From contig MCFE01000560.1 of NCBI GenBank assembly GCA_002104905.1, positions 1-57,919 of the forward strand: 57,919 nt of DNA. Reading direction: 5' to 3'. This document shows, one piece after another, positions 1-10,673 of this stretch. The notes below the pieces were generated by a model. The model searched no databases. It saw nothing but the letters and a program-made list of their open reading frames with translations, and was not told where the DNA came from. The stretch comes from Basidiobolus meristosporus CBS 931.73 (taxonomy: Eukaryota > Basidiobolomycota > Basidiobolomycetes > Basidiobolales > Basidiobolaceae). Each line of letters starts with the position of its first letter. Positions within the stretch are counted from its first letter, which is position 1. The position numbers and the translations under genes are program-made.

Positions 1-158
1 AAAGCCTTGGCATATCACCCCAGAACTAATGGAGTCACTGAATGCTTTAATGGATTATTTGGAAAAATGCTGATCAAGTATGCAAATGGAGCTGTCAGTA
101 GATGGGATGAGTGTATAGATCAAGCACTTTTTGCCTGCAGAGTCAGAGTGCACAACAC
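1..158 (+). pseudogene. Gypsy A integrase core, left part
   Basis: Frame 1 is open from the window edge to 158 and encodes the end of a Ty3/Gypsy integrase catalytic core. The motif YHPRTNGVTECFN corresponds to the family pattern YHPxTNGxxERxN, whose Glu is the third catalytic acidic residue. The frame is cut at 158 by gypsy B1 and resumes at 6502 once the 5-bp duplication is removed. The element starts left of the window, so gag, protease and reverse transcriptase are not visible. It is read on the opposite strand from gypsy B1. Confidence 0.85.
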
Positions 159-546
159 TGTGGGTTATTACTGACTGTACTTGGTGAGTGGGAGAGCTTG
201 TAGGTCAAGTCAGTACCACTTGGTTCAGAATAGCTTCCTATAGAAGGTAGCAAGGTAATAAAGACTTCTGTTTATTTCGTCCAAATCTTGTTGTTCTTCC
301 TGGTTCAATTGGGTAGATATATATATCACTTGGGGGGGGCTTAGACAATATACAATGTGTTATAAAATAGGGGTGTGAACACCTTCCTGTTATGGTAAGT
401 GTTCTAACTAGATAAGGGCAGGGATAGGAGGGGAGGACGCGTGGGGGAATCATAGGGAGGGTACTGGAGGACTTTGGGTAGGACTCTGGAGGGAACTCTT
501 GGGAGAACTCTTGGGCGAAGAGTGGGTACTACATTGAGTACTCACA
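159..546 (-). repeat. Gypsy B1 3' LTR
   Basis: 388-bp LTR, which on the minus strand begins TGTGAGTACTC and ends in CCCACA. On that strand AATAAA (271-276) is a plausible polyadenylation signal and a run of TATATATA near 317-326 is a plausible promoter element. A run of eight G (about 331-338) is one base longer than in the other LTR. Confidence 0.93.
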
Positions 547-590
547 TATCCCGGGGGTTAAGTGGGAGCTTTGTCCTCGAAGTTCTTTGA

Positions 591-1760
591 CTAACTCGCT
601 TCTCCAGGATCAATTTTGTTTACGGGGCATGGGGAGTCACCGTAGTACCATTGCTGGTTGTCACTTGCGAGGGGATCGTGGGCAAGTACCTGATACCATT
701 TGGCAGCAGAGTGGGGTGCGGCCTGTGTTGCTCGAGGGATGTTTTCCACAGAGCCAAATAGTTGGCGAACCATAGGGTTCTGGGTAAGTTCCTCGGGAGG
801 GTCGGAGAACGAGAAAAGGTGCAGTAGCGCGATAAAGTCTTGCTTCTTTATCTTGCAAACGTTATTGGGGCTTGTCCTTTTTGTGTTCAATATGATGGCG
901 GGGGACCTTTTGAAGAGGGTGTACACTTGGTCGGCAGTCACCCGTTGTTGATAACAAGTTTTTGCTTCTTCCGAGACGTATTGTAGTTCTTCCGTAGAAA
1001 CTGTGGCGTGATCAAGGTGCTTTCATACTTGCCTCATGGTTTCTACAGGATCCGTGGCGGTTTCTTCGGCTTCTTGGAGTTGGACTTTGTACTGATTCCT
1101 GAGTTGTCCTATGGTAAACCACTGTAATAGTTGTAACACAGCAACTCGGTGGATTGCATGGGTTAACTGGCCGGTGTATTTAATCCGTTTGCGTATCTTC
1201 TCTAGGATGGTTCCTTCTTGGAAATGTGGTTCAAGATGTTCACAAATTTCTTGGAGGAGTGCTTCAATTGGGAGTCCTACTTCTGGTGCTCTTGCAGCTT
1301 GTACCAGGTCTGCGTATACCTCAACAACTGTGGTACCTATTAATGGCAAGTATGCAACAAAACAGGCGGGCTCTTGAGGTCTTGTGAGGGCGCGACAGTT
1401 GATTCCTTGTGTCCTCTGTCTGACTGTGTCCAGTATGGATACGGGAATCAGCGCAGCGTCCTTCTCCTTAATGATCAAGGAACCTCCTCTTAGGTGGTAC
1501 ACGGTCTTCTTGGGTAGTATCTCCATGCTTTGTATCAGCGTGGGTAACTTGTCTTGTCCCTCTCTGATTGTGTCTTGTATTAGCGTGACTGCTCCGGCAA
1601 ACAACTCTTCATAGGTGGCTCTTGTTGCACGTAACGCTCGTACCATATCTCTTAACACTTGCAGGTCGGTTTCGTTTTCAATATCATCTTGGTTCTTGCT
1701 AGTGGGAGGGGTATTGCCAGTTTTGGGTGAACTGTTTCCTTTGGCGCTTTCCATATGCAT
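591..1760 (-). pseudogene. Extra ORF downstream of pol in gypsy B1 (function unknown)
   Basis: A single reading frame of about 390 codons starts at ATG 1758-1760 and ends at 591. It is interrupted once, by TGA at 1023-1025. It lies 129 bp downstream of the pol stop, between integrase and the 3' LTR, the position where some LTR elements carry a third ORF. The predicted protein is charged and helix-rich. Its N-terminal 30 residues are Ser/Asn/Lys-rich and likely disordered. I see no signal peptide, membrane segment, zinc knuckle or DDE motif, so I do not call it an envelope gene. The stop falls in a context where CGA to TGA would explain it. The region is deleted from B2, so conservation cannot be tested here. 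I do not recognise the protein. Confidence 0.6.
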
Positions 1761-1889
1761 TCTTTTGTTCTCCCCTTTGGGCGAACTCCCTCGCGCATAT
1801 TATTTGTACCTATATCAACTAAAATCTCCTCTAATAAACTTCAAATGTATCCCATGTCTTCCTCTATCCTTGTCCTGATAATTGTTTAA

Positions 1890-4800
1890 TCACACTTCAG
1901 TCTCAGTGATGATTGGTGGATCATCATGAAACGGTTTCAGATGGGCTGGCGCTACGTTGCTGATTGTCTTATTATTCAGGGTGATGGTGTACTTTGGTCC
2001 GTGGTCCGAACTGATAACAGTGCATGGGCCAATCCATTGCGGTGTAAATTGTGGGCGGAACTTGAGGCCTGCAATGGTTTGGTTGTACCACACCTTATTG
2101 CCTGGTTTCCACTTTTGTCTTGTTAGTTTCTCATTTTTGGGTGGAGGGGGAAGGTGCTTGTCAACATTTTCAAATACTTTTATGTATAGGTAGGCGATAC
2201 GGTGTATCAACCTTTCTATATAGTTGTTATGTGTCATCAGTGGGACACCTTCCATCGTCAATCCAGCTTCCTCCCGCCACTTGGGTCTTTGTCCATATAG
2301 GATTTCATATGGGGAGAAACCCATCGTTTTACTCAGTGTGGTGCGCATTGCTAGGAGTGTCAGTGGGAGCAACTTGGCCCATGATTGGGGAAGTTCCCAG
2401 TGAAGCTTCTCCAGTATGCAGCAACACGTCTGGTTCATCCTCTTGGTTAATCCGTTAGTCTGGGGGTGATACGCAGCCGTGAAGACTTGTTTCACGCCCA
2501 TCATTTTGCACAGGTGGGCCACGGTGTTGTTCAGGAAGGAACCACCATTGCCGGACAGGAGTATCTGAGGATATCCGTGTCAGCAGATGAGGTGTTCTAG
2601 AATGAATCGGGCGGTTGTCTTCTGATCTTTATTGCGGATGGCTTGGGCTTCTACCCACTTTGAGAAATAATCGGTAGCGATTATTATGTATCGTTCTCCT
2701 TTCTTTGTTTTCATAAAGGGGCCTACAAAGTCAATCCCTACTTGGTGGAAGGGCAGGTCAACCGGTATTGGTGCGGTTGTCCCTATCTTCTGACTCCGGT
2801 TGAATCTTTTGCAAGTGGTGCATCTTCGTAACGTATTTGTAATGTTGGTCATCATTTTTTGCCAATAAAACGTTTTTCTTAACATCTTATATGTTGTTAG
2901 GGGGTTAGCATGTCCTAATGACATATGTCTTTCTTGTATGATGTCTTCACGGGCTGCTAGTGGGGGTACCTTGGCTCTGGACTGTCCTTGGAGGAACCAT
3001 AGTCGATTTTCTTGTACTTTGTACTGACACCATTTCCTTCAAAATTCTCTCTTCTGTTTGTTTGTAACAACGTGTTTGGGATACCTCCCTTTCTTTTTAA
3101 AGCAGATTACGTCCTTGTACTCATCACTGACACATATTTGGCAAACGGGATAGCAACTGAGGAAGTCTGCATCCTGGTGTTTCTTGCCAGCGTGGTGAAT
3201 TATTTCAAAGTTGTATTGCTGTAGTCGTAGGGCCCAACGTGCTAGTTGGCCGGTAAAGTCTTTAGTTTTCATCAGCCAGACCAGTGCGCTGTGGTCCGTT
3301 ACTATTGTGAATCGGCAACCATGTATGTATGTATGGAATTGTTTAATTGAATAAACAACAGCCAGACATTCTATCTTGGTAACGGGGTAGTGGCATTTGT
3401 GTTTGTTTAGCAAACAGCTCACGTAACCGATTGGGTGGAATTTGCCGGGTTGGTGGTATTGTCCCAGTACGGCGCCTATACCGGTGAGGCTTCCATCACA
3501 GTTAATAAAAAATCTCGCATCCCAATTGGGAAATCGTAACACTGGCGGTGACGTCAGGGAATGTTTCAGCTGATTGAATGCTCTCTTTTGAGGCTCCGAC
3601 CATACAAAACACTGGCCCTTTTGCGTCAATTTGTATAGGGGGGCTGCTATTGTCGCAAAGTTTTTGACAAAGCGGCGATAGTAGCCAGCTAATCCTAGGA
3701 ATCCCAACACTGCATTAATGTCCTTTGGTGCAGGTGCATTTTGAACGGCTTTCAGGAGTGACATAGATGGGTATATTCCATCTGCTGAGATCTCGTGGCC
3801 CAGGAACAACAATTTTGTATACAGGAAATGGCACTTCTTGGGATGTAGTTTGAGTTGGTTCTTGAGGAGGGATGTCAGGATACATTGCACGTTGTGTATA
3901 TGTTCTTCTACATTGGGGGAATATATTGTGATGTTGTCCAGATACACAAGGGCGCATTCCCATTGTAGATTTCCTAGCACCTTGTCAATCATCCTTTGGA
4001 ACGTAGCAGGGGCATTGCACAAGCCAAAGGGTAGTTGGTTCCATTTGTATAATCCAAACAATGTTTTAAAAGCGGTTTTGGGTCAATCTTCCGGGGCTAC
4101 TTCTACTTGCCAATACCCGGAGATTAAGTCAAGAGAGCTAAAATATTTAGCTCCAATTAATTTGTCCAAGAGGTTGTCTATTTGCGGTAGCGGATACACG
4201 TCCTTCCGGGTGACGGCGTTCAATTTCCGGTAGTCAATGCAAAAGCGTTGCTTTCCGTCTTTCTTTGGGACTATCACCACGGGGGAGGCCCACGGAGACT
4301 GGCTCTCTGTAATGATGTCATCTTTTAATAAGGTTTCAATCATCTCTTTGATATAGTCTGTGTCAATTTTCGAATTCCTATAGGCTTTTTGCTTGATGGG
4401 GTATTTGTCGGCAAGGTGGATTTGGTGATATACCCCAGGTATATGACCAATTACTTGGTTCTTAGAGAATACTTGGGCAAGCGGACGTATTCCTTCTAGG
4501 AATTTGTCTTGTAATGTAGGCAGTAGACCGGGGTCCACATCTAGTTTGGGGAGTTCTTCTTCTGGTTCTTCATTTGGAGGTGGTCCTTGGTCGTTTCCGT
4601 CAACTTCCTCTAAGTTTAACAATGGCACTCCTCTAGGCAATGTCACCGTGTGTCGCCTGTTGTTAACCACTAAGCATTTCAGGCTTTGCGTTTCAAATTT
4701 CGGTGGTATCCATACTTTAGGGATCAAGATTTCTTCCAGTTGCTCGGATGCTTTTGCTGTGGTTATCATTCTTCCGCTTGTTGAATAAGCTATTGGTGTT

Positions 4801-5429
4801 TCTAATGAGATCACCGTCTCACTGGCGGGTGGTATTTTTATCACCTTTTGTGTGATGATCGGAGACTGCGACGGTTTCACCTCTTCAATCGTCACACTGT
4901 TGCTACGCGCCTTGCTCTCATTGGTGATATGAAACAGTGGGATACTCTCGGTATCCCACCTGAGTTCAGATGCACTGTAAAGTATATCCATCTTATGTTG
5001 GATAAACCAACTCTTGCCAATGAGTAAGTCGTTGGCTACGACGGGTAGGACCACAACATCTTGGCGTATTATCAAGTTGCCTAGCTGAATGGGGCAATTA
5101 GGCACCACACCTACTGTTGTATCCAGTTGGTCATTTGCTAGCTGTACTTGAATGGTGTTGTTGGGGACTATATTTAGTTTTAGACATTTCGCTAATGACT
5201 CTGACATGATCAACGTAGAGGATCCTGTGTTGATAAGGGCAAGAATCTCCTTATTCTCTATATGTACCTTTACGTATGTACCTTTATTCGGTTTTTGCAG
5301 GACCGTCTGGTTGACATGGAGGGTTGTTATCTCCTTCAATCCCTCTATCAGTTCCTTGACTAGAGCCGGGGCCAGTCCCAGTAAATTGGTTATTGGGAGG
5401 GTTGCCTTGGTTTGCTCTAGTACCTTCAT
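1890..5429 (-). pseudogene. pol: Gypsy B1 pol: protease, reverse transcriptase, RNase H, integrase
   Basis: One frame runs from 5429 to 1890, interrupted by TGA at 4083-4085, 3039-3041 and 2580-2582. Domain order: aspartic protease (near 5240-5220, ALINTGSS, where the catalytic Asp is Asn; B2 has DTGSS), reverse transcriptase (CIDYRKLN, SSLDLISGYWQ, then YLDN instead of the usual YLDD), RNase H (FINCDGSLTGIGAVLGQ, TDHSALVWL), integrase zinc finger (ERHMSLGH ... CTTC), and integrase core (GIDFVGPF). The second catalytic Asp is replaced (LSGNGGSF) and the third acidic residue is Lys (TNGLTKRMN). A C-terminal WIGP segment follows. The product would cut, copy and insert element cDNA, but this copy is enzymatically dead at several independent sites. 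Confidence 0.93.
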
Positions 5430-5495
5430 TATGGGGAATAGGCCATGGACATTGTTGATTGAGAGTTCTTGGACCTTTCGCTGTAATTCCTCTAA

Positions 5496-6068
5496 CTAAC
5501 GGTCTTTTGGGGAGGCAATTTTTCCTTTCTTACGGGGGATCCCTGTCCTTTGATCATTCGTATCACTATAGGGTAGCCCCCATAGCAAGATGACCCCTTG
5601 TACTTGTTTGACCAACTCTTGCAACGTTTTACATCCCTGTTGTTCTTTGGACGCCCTACGTCTTATTTCATTGTCTAAGCCCATGATGTAATACCTCATG
5701 AGCTGTTGTTCGGCAATTTCATCCTTTGGGAGACATCAAACTTGTTGGAGAAACAGTTCAGTGTAGGCTTCATAGCTTTCACTGCTTTTCTTCCGTGAGG
5801 ACAGTAGAAGGGCTTTGTAGTGGTATCCTTTGGCATATAGAAAGCGTGTCTTGTAGGCTTCTTCTAGTGCATCCCAGTTGTCTTTGACTGCGTCTTCCAA
5901 CCCATAATGCCATCGCCATGCTGATCCTTCTATATGTCTTGCAAACTCTCTTACTTTCTTATTGTTGTCCCATCCTGCATCAACCGCAACTCTCTCAAAC
6001 TTATCGAACCACTCAAGGGCTTTCTCTCTCTTTCCCTTGTATGTTTTTAGTTTGATTGTAGTAGTCAT
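5496..6068 (-). pseudogene. gag: Gypsy B1 gag, missing its zinc knuckle
   Basis: Starts with ATG at 6066-6068, just inside the primer-binding site. The N-terminal part is a retrotransposon Gag capsid-like domain (LKTYKGKREKALEWFDKF, WRWHYGLEDAVKDNW). TGA at 5736-5738 interrupts it and the frame then continues (LMRYYIMGLDNEIRR) to TAG at 5496-5498. Compared with B2, a 436-bp segment encoding the Gag C-terminus and a CCHC zinc knuckle is deleted just downstream (B2 positions 36681-37116). The deletion places gag and pol in the same frame. Gag would form the virus-like particle and package element RNA. Confidence 0.88.
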
Positions 6069-6087
6069 TACCTCACTTGTGCCTATT

Positions 6088-6105
6088 TCCGCAGAGACGG
6101 CACCA
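6088..6105 (-). other. Gypsy B1 primer-binding site
   Basis: Four bases inside the 5' LTR, the minus strand reads TGGTGCCGTCTCTGCGG. It begins with TGG, the complement of a tRNA 3' CCA end, and would pair with a tRNA ending CAGAGACGGCACCA. The same site occurs in B2 near 37756-37773. I cannot name the tRNA from this window. Confidence 0.75.
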
Positions 6106-6109
6106 AATA

Positions 6110-6496
6110 TGTGGGTTATTACTGACTGTACTTGGTGAGTGGGAGAGCTTGTAGGTCAAGTCAGTACCACTTGGCTCAGAATAGCTTCCGATAGAAGGTA
6201 GCAAGGTAATAAAGACTTCTGTTTATTTTGTCCAAATCTTGTTGTTCTTCCTGGTTCAATTGGGTAGATATATATATCACTTGGGGGGGCTTAGACAATA
6301 GACAATTTGTTATAAAATAGGGGTGTGAACACCTTCCTGTTATGGTAAGTGTTCTAACTAGATAAGGGCAGGGATAGGAGGGGAGGACGTGTGGGGGAAT
6401 CATAGGGAGGGTACTGGAGGACTTCGGGTAGGACTCTGGAGGGAACTCTTGGGAGAACTCTTGGGCAAAGAGTGGGTACTACATTGAGTACTCACA
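6110..6496 (-). repeat. Gypsy B1 5' LTR
   Basis: 387-bp LTR with the same termini as 159-546, followed by the aacac duplication. It should hold the promoter for the minus-strand transcript. TATATATA-like sequence on that strand is at about 6268-6277. Confidence 0.93.
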
Positions 6497-6955
6497 AACA
6501 CTACCTAACAATCACCATTTTACTTAGTGTATGGATGTGAACCAAGGATTCCAGGAGATCTCACACAACCCAAGCTTACAGATGCCATAGAAGATGAACT
6601 TAGTCAGCCCAGTAGACACCAGCAATTGGAACAAAGACAACAAGAGGCACAGGCCAAAGTATCTCAAAGTGCACAAAAGATGAAGCAGAGATTGGATAAG
6701 ACTATAGCACCAGAAGCATTGACAGTTGGGAACTTTGTATTGCTAAGAAACAACACTTGGAAGAAGTTTGAGCCACAATGGACAGGACCATTCAAGATCA
6801 TCAGAGAATGTCCATTTGCAACTTACCAACTAGTGGATAAACAAGGGAATATCTGGGAAGATTTAGTTCACAGAGACAGGCTCAAGCTTGCAAGACTTGT
6901 TGACAATACTGAACCATCAAGATATTGGTATCACAAGAAAAGAGATTCAGGATAA
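6497..6955 (+). pseudogene. Gypsy A integrase, right part
   Basis: Continuation of the integrase broken at 158. After removing the duplicated aacac the frame is continuous but meets TAA at 6506-6508. It then runs open to TAA at 6953-6955. The 142-residue segment from ATG 6527 contains a Gln/Glu-rich helical stretch and the C-terminal WTGPFKI motif typical of the SH3-like end of gypsy integrases. A purine-rich tract and the 3' LTR follow directly. Related decayed copies occur at 33537-34661 and 38166-42238. Confidence 0.85.
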
Positions 6956-6968
6956 CCCTCTCAACTTT

Positions 6969-6980
6969 AGTGGGGGAGAA
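6969..6980 (+). other. Gypsy A polypurine tract
   Basis: AGTGGGGGAGAA immediately precedes the LTR, as expected for the plus-strand priming site of an LTR retrotransposon. Confidence 0.8.
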
Positions 6981-7348
6981 TGTTATGATCTGCCGCTTGA
7001 ATGTCTAAGTTACATCAGCTTTTAGTCAAATCAATTAGTTAAATGTTTAGGTTATCAGTATATCAATATTATCTATCATATCAGTAACATTAGTCAGCAA
7101 GTGAATCAGCAGATCCTTATCAGACAGAAATAGATATATTAAGTAGGATCTTATTGTGTGATGATGATGCAATCAAATGAGTCATCAGCCACAACCTACA
7201 TTAGGAAATACAATTAGTCAGCAATTGATCTGGCAAAATGTATATAAGGAGCTGCTGGAACCTCAATAAAGATTAGTTCAAGTTTTAGTGAATACAATAC
7301 TATCTAAACTCCCTATTCCTCTACAACTCTTATACCAAGACTAGTAAC
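6981..7348 (+). repeat. Gypsy A 3' LTR
   Basis: Begins TGTTATGATCTGCC. It contains TATATAAG (7241-7248) and AATAAA (7265-7270), a likely promoter and polyadenylation signal. The right boundary is uncertain by two or three bases (about 7347-7349), because the solo copy at 11692 suggests a slightly different end. The LTR abuts T2 transposase sequence, so gypsy A itself inserted into a T2 transposon. The matching 5' LTR is off-window. Confidence 0.85.
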
Positions 7349-9166
7349 ATTATCTTCCTATGTCCCCACACATCTGCTCCATAGGAAACTTGCAAAAAGA
7401 GAAGCAAGGTCCAATATTCTAGACACTCCACACAAGACAGAGAAGCAAATGGATACAGTAGCAGCTGAGATCAATGTGCTCAGCTATATATTTATATTAT
7501 AGCCACTCCAATCCTGTCACAAACTCCTTGCACAAGAGCAGCAGATGCGCCAAGTTGGCATTGGTGATCTGCATCTGGATAAATATTCCTACAATGTCCA
7601 CATATGACTCCCAGTGCTTCCAATTTACTCTTGATGGAAGTGGCTTCAGAAGGCCTTTTGAACAAACAAGTATCCAGTTCATCTAGTCCTTACACTTGTA
7701 TTGTTGCCTATGTGTATTAATGTTGATTGGTGCCTGTGAGAGGTACTTAGTGAGCAGTACTTAGGGTAGCAGATACTCTTTAATATCTTGCCAATTCTTT
7801 CAAATTTCTCCGGTTTCTCAAAGGGCCTATTTAGCTTCAAATGCCCCATATATAACTTGGTCATCAGTATAGGGATGTTGTTGAAAAGCATATTTGTTGC
7901 TCACAGTGGAAAGCTTTTGCTCCAACAGATACCCTCTATCTTAAGCATCTCCAGTTTCCAATTGATTCCACATTCTGGCTAATGGCTTAGAGCTTGCCAA
8001 CTTTGGTGCCATTGCATACTGACTTCTGTACATTCTCTCAGCAGAAAGCTGATGTTCTTAGTGTTGGTGTTTTGGTAATAATAATATGTGTTATCTATGT
8101 AGTAAGCCCCTTGGTTCTTGCATATTTGACAGTCATACCACGCATTGTGCCCAGAAAAGCCAGCTGTCTTGCTGATGGCTGGGGTATCTCCAATGCAGAT
8201 AATGATATGCACTTATACACAACAGCCATTTACTGTTATTGTGCTGGAAAGCATATAAAGCTCATCCAACAATGGATACAGGTAGCTATCCAGGTTAGAT
8301 GGTGATTTAGGACCAGATACCAGTAAGACTAGCATCAGATTTCTGCTTGGATACCATGAGATAGGCAGCATATTCAGGTTGATAGGAACCAGTTGCCAGC
8401 AGAACTTGCTGGTAGAATACCAGCCTAATTAGAATCTTTCATGTGCCAAGGTAAAGGCTTGGTCATATGTACCTTCAAGATAGCCTGCACTTCTTAGTTG
8501 TTTGCAATGTTTGCCATCAAATATGTTAGTTATGTTTGCACTTGATTGCTACAGAGTGCAATACTTTATAGCTTCACAACATATGTTGGACTGCATAAGC
8601 TTCTCTAAACAGGGTATTACTGGAATATATCCAGAATGCTAACAATGTTTTCCCCCAAAGGTGGTGAATTTCTTACAAGTTGGACACCTTGCAATGATGG
8701 CATTTCCTAGTGCAAATGCCATGCTACTGTTAACACATACTGGTATCAGGACAGTCTCTGGGTCATATGTTGTCAGCCACATGACAGTTTTCCATTGACA
8801 CCATATATATGGCAAGTTGCATCCCAGGATGAAATTGTTGAGAAGTAGTAGTAAATCTTCAAAGCCCCCATTACTGATACAAGTGGTAACATGTCACTTC
8901 TCTAGCCACAACATTACATCATTCACCAGAGGATGAAATATTGGGCTCACTTGACTCCATAAAGTTTTAATGGCATTTTTGTCCATGCTTGTTGTCTTGT
9001 TGCATAATGCGATTTTGCCAGACAAATGCAGAGTACTGTTGTTAGGGGAGATAGGCTCACAATCTATCAGTGAGGCTGCTTTTTCAGAGGCATCACTCTG
9101 CCTGCCATATTGCACACACTGGGGTGAGCCTAAAGGCATCACAAACTCTCCTGAATTGGTTTGCAA
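7349..9166 (-). pseudogene. Tnp2-like transposase, T2 copy a (broken)
   Basis: Read on the minus strand, this matches the transposase of the best copy (52832-55756) piece by piece. 9166-8894 is the N-terminal linker ending MLWLEK. 8212-7979 carries CIGDTPAISK and a GFSGHN segment. 7682-7497 carries WKHWESYVDIVGIFIQ. It has several stops and frame changes, including TGA at 8894-8896 where copy f (44604-44606) has TGG. The N-terminal zinc-binding segment and the divergent promoter are deleted: N-terminal sequence is joined almost directly to the partner ORF at 9246. The C-terminus is replaced by gypsy A. Tnp2 (PF02992-type) enzymes are DDE transposases of CACTA/Plavaka-like elements. Confidence 0.8.
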
Positions 9167-9245
9167 AGTGACAAGTATGGCCAGAGGCTGCTATAGAAGT
9201 ACTAAGTGGTTGGTAAGATATTATTAGTATAGTAGTGACCAAAAA

Positions 9246-10673
9246 ATGAAGCAAAGTTTGCTGGTTCCCAACCAAACCTCACTGCTGACAGTAGTAGAAG
9301 AGCAGTTGGACAACAGCTTGCTTTGACATGCAGAGCAACAAGCTGTGCCACAACCCAAAAAGACCCTGTGGACAGTGTGCCCACTGAAGGTAATAATGCA
9401 GACTCCTCAGGCTCCCAGTCAAGTAGCCAATTGGGAATCTCTGCAAAGTCACAAGCTGACCATATAGCCAAGGCAGATGTGAATGTAGCCAAAGCAGTAC
9501 CTTCAGTTAAAGACTAGCAAGTGGCCATCATGACATCACCACTACCTGTATTAGCAAGTATGTTGTCAGCTTGTACCAAAGCATTAATGAGATAATTATG
9601 TGCAGTGGCTGATAGCATAGATGCAATGGCCAAGAGAAATAAACAAATAGTCTAGAAACAAGATTAGTGAATAAATGGTGTAGAGCAATCAATATGCCAA
9701 ATAGAGAAAGCAGTATTTTTGCTGCAAAGTAGGAAGTCAAGTACCTCAATGTCACAGCCAACAATTGGGCCATTTCCCAATGTAACAGCAGAGGAACACT
9801 GTACAGTCTTTAAAGCACAACAAATGTGCACAAAGATAAAGCCCAAAGGAATACATGTCACAGCTTGGGAGGGAGATAATGCAGTATAATATCAAAGCCT
9901 AAAAGTCAAAAGCAATTGAAGATCCATCAAGCTGTTGAGTGCAAAGATGAAGATTGGGCTAATATTCAAGAGTCTGTTAGAAGTCTAGCATGCCAACACC
10001 TTGAGGCTGGCATGCTATGGGACCATCAGGAACTCAAGGCCAACCAGAATGCACTTGACTTGCTCCATGAGCATTATCCTGGATTCAAACAAGCAAATGG
10101 ATTTTGGGCCAGCATTGGTATGCCAAGAGAGTATTTTAAGAATAGCAGAAACTCTCAAAGGCAGAAGAACAAGGATGCAATGGCTAAAAACCAGCAGCTT
10201 CCTCAAGAGCCCTTTACAAGCAAGACTCAAAGCTCCCAACAAGAGTCAAACAGGCATATAGTAGATGGAAGAGTGCCAATAAGGGAAAGCAGGCAGACAC
10301 AGATGCACTAGCACAGCATTTACCAAGGAAAGAGTGTATTTCTACTCAAGAGGCACTCAGTCAAAATAGCAGTGAAGGACCTGGCAGTGATAAAAACAAG
10401 GAGCTACCTAAGGATCCCATCACAGCAATGGTTGAGAGCTTGAAATAAGCAGGAAAGAAATATCAGGTTGCCCACACAGTGTCAGCAATGAACAAGCAGG
10501 CCAAAACAGATGCATCAGAGCAGCCATTATCCAGAAGAAATGTAGTGTATTACAAGATGCATTCAGGAAAAGTAGCAGTCAAAGACCAGGCAGTAATAAT
10601 GGCAAGGGTAAAGGGGAAAGAATACACCAAAACCAGAGACAGGGAAGCATGCAAAAAAAGCTGCAGTTAAGCT
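9246..10673 (+). pseudogene. T2 partner ORF, copy a (broken)
   Basis: Homologous to the open ORF at 55979. Segment 9323-9517 covers the Ser/Gln-rich N-terminus and 9916-10311 covers the conserved Trp-rich region (WANIQESVRSLACQH, HEHYPGFKQANGFWASIG). The coiled-coil part between them has several stops. About two copies of the 207-nt repeat are visible at 10190-10620. The ORF ends at about 10673, where it is joined to the transposase N-terminus of copy b. Confidence 0.8.

Larger units (their letters stand above)
159..6496 (-). mobile_element. Gypsy B1, complete but mutated Ty3/Gypsy element
   Basis: Two LTRs (159-546 and 6110-6496) bound an internal region read on the minus strand in the order gag, protease, reverse transcriptase, RNase H, integrase, extra ORF. 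The insertion is flanked by perfect 5-bp duplications aacac (154-158 and 6497-6501) and splits the gypsy A integrase. By eye the two LTRs differ at about nine positions, so the insertion is fairly recent but not new. A primer-binding site is clear. I see no convincing polypurine tract next to 546. Lesions are listed under gag, pol and the extra ORF. A partial second copy, B2, lies at 34662-38165. Confidence 0.95.

Noticed and set aside
591-1760. Envelope gene, making gypsy B an errantivirus-like element
   Set aside because: No signal peptide, membrane segment, cleavage site or Cys pattern is visible. Only the position fits.
1111-2458. Plus-strand ORFs of 60-115 codons across gypsy B pol and the extra ORF
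   Set aside because: They are antisense shadows: they have no motif and lie opposite recognisable pol domains.
159-6496. UGA reassigned to an amino acid, suggested by repeated in-frame TGA
   Set aside because: Other elements in the window are also broken by TAA and TAG, and B1/B2 comparison shows the TGA codons behave like decayed CGA.
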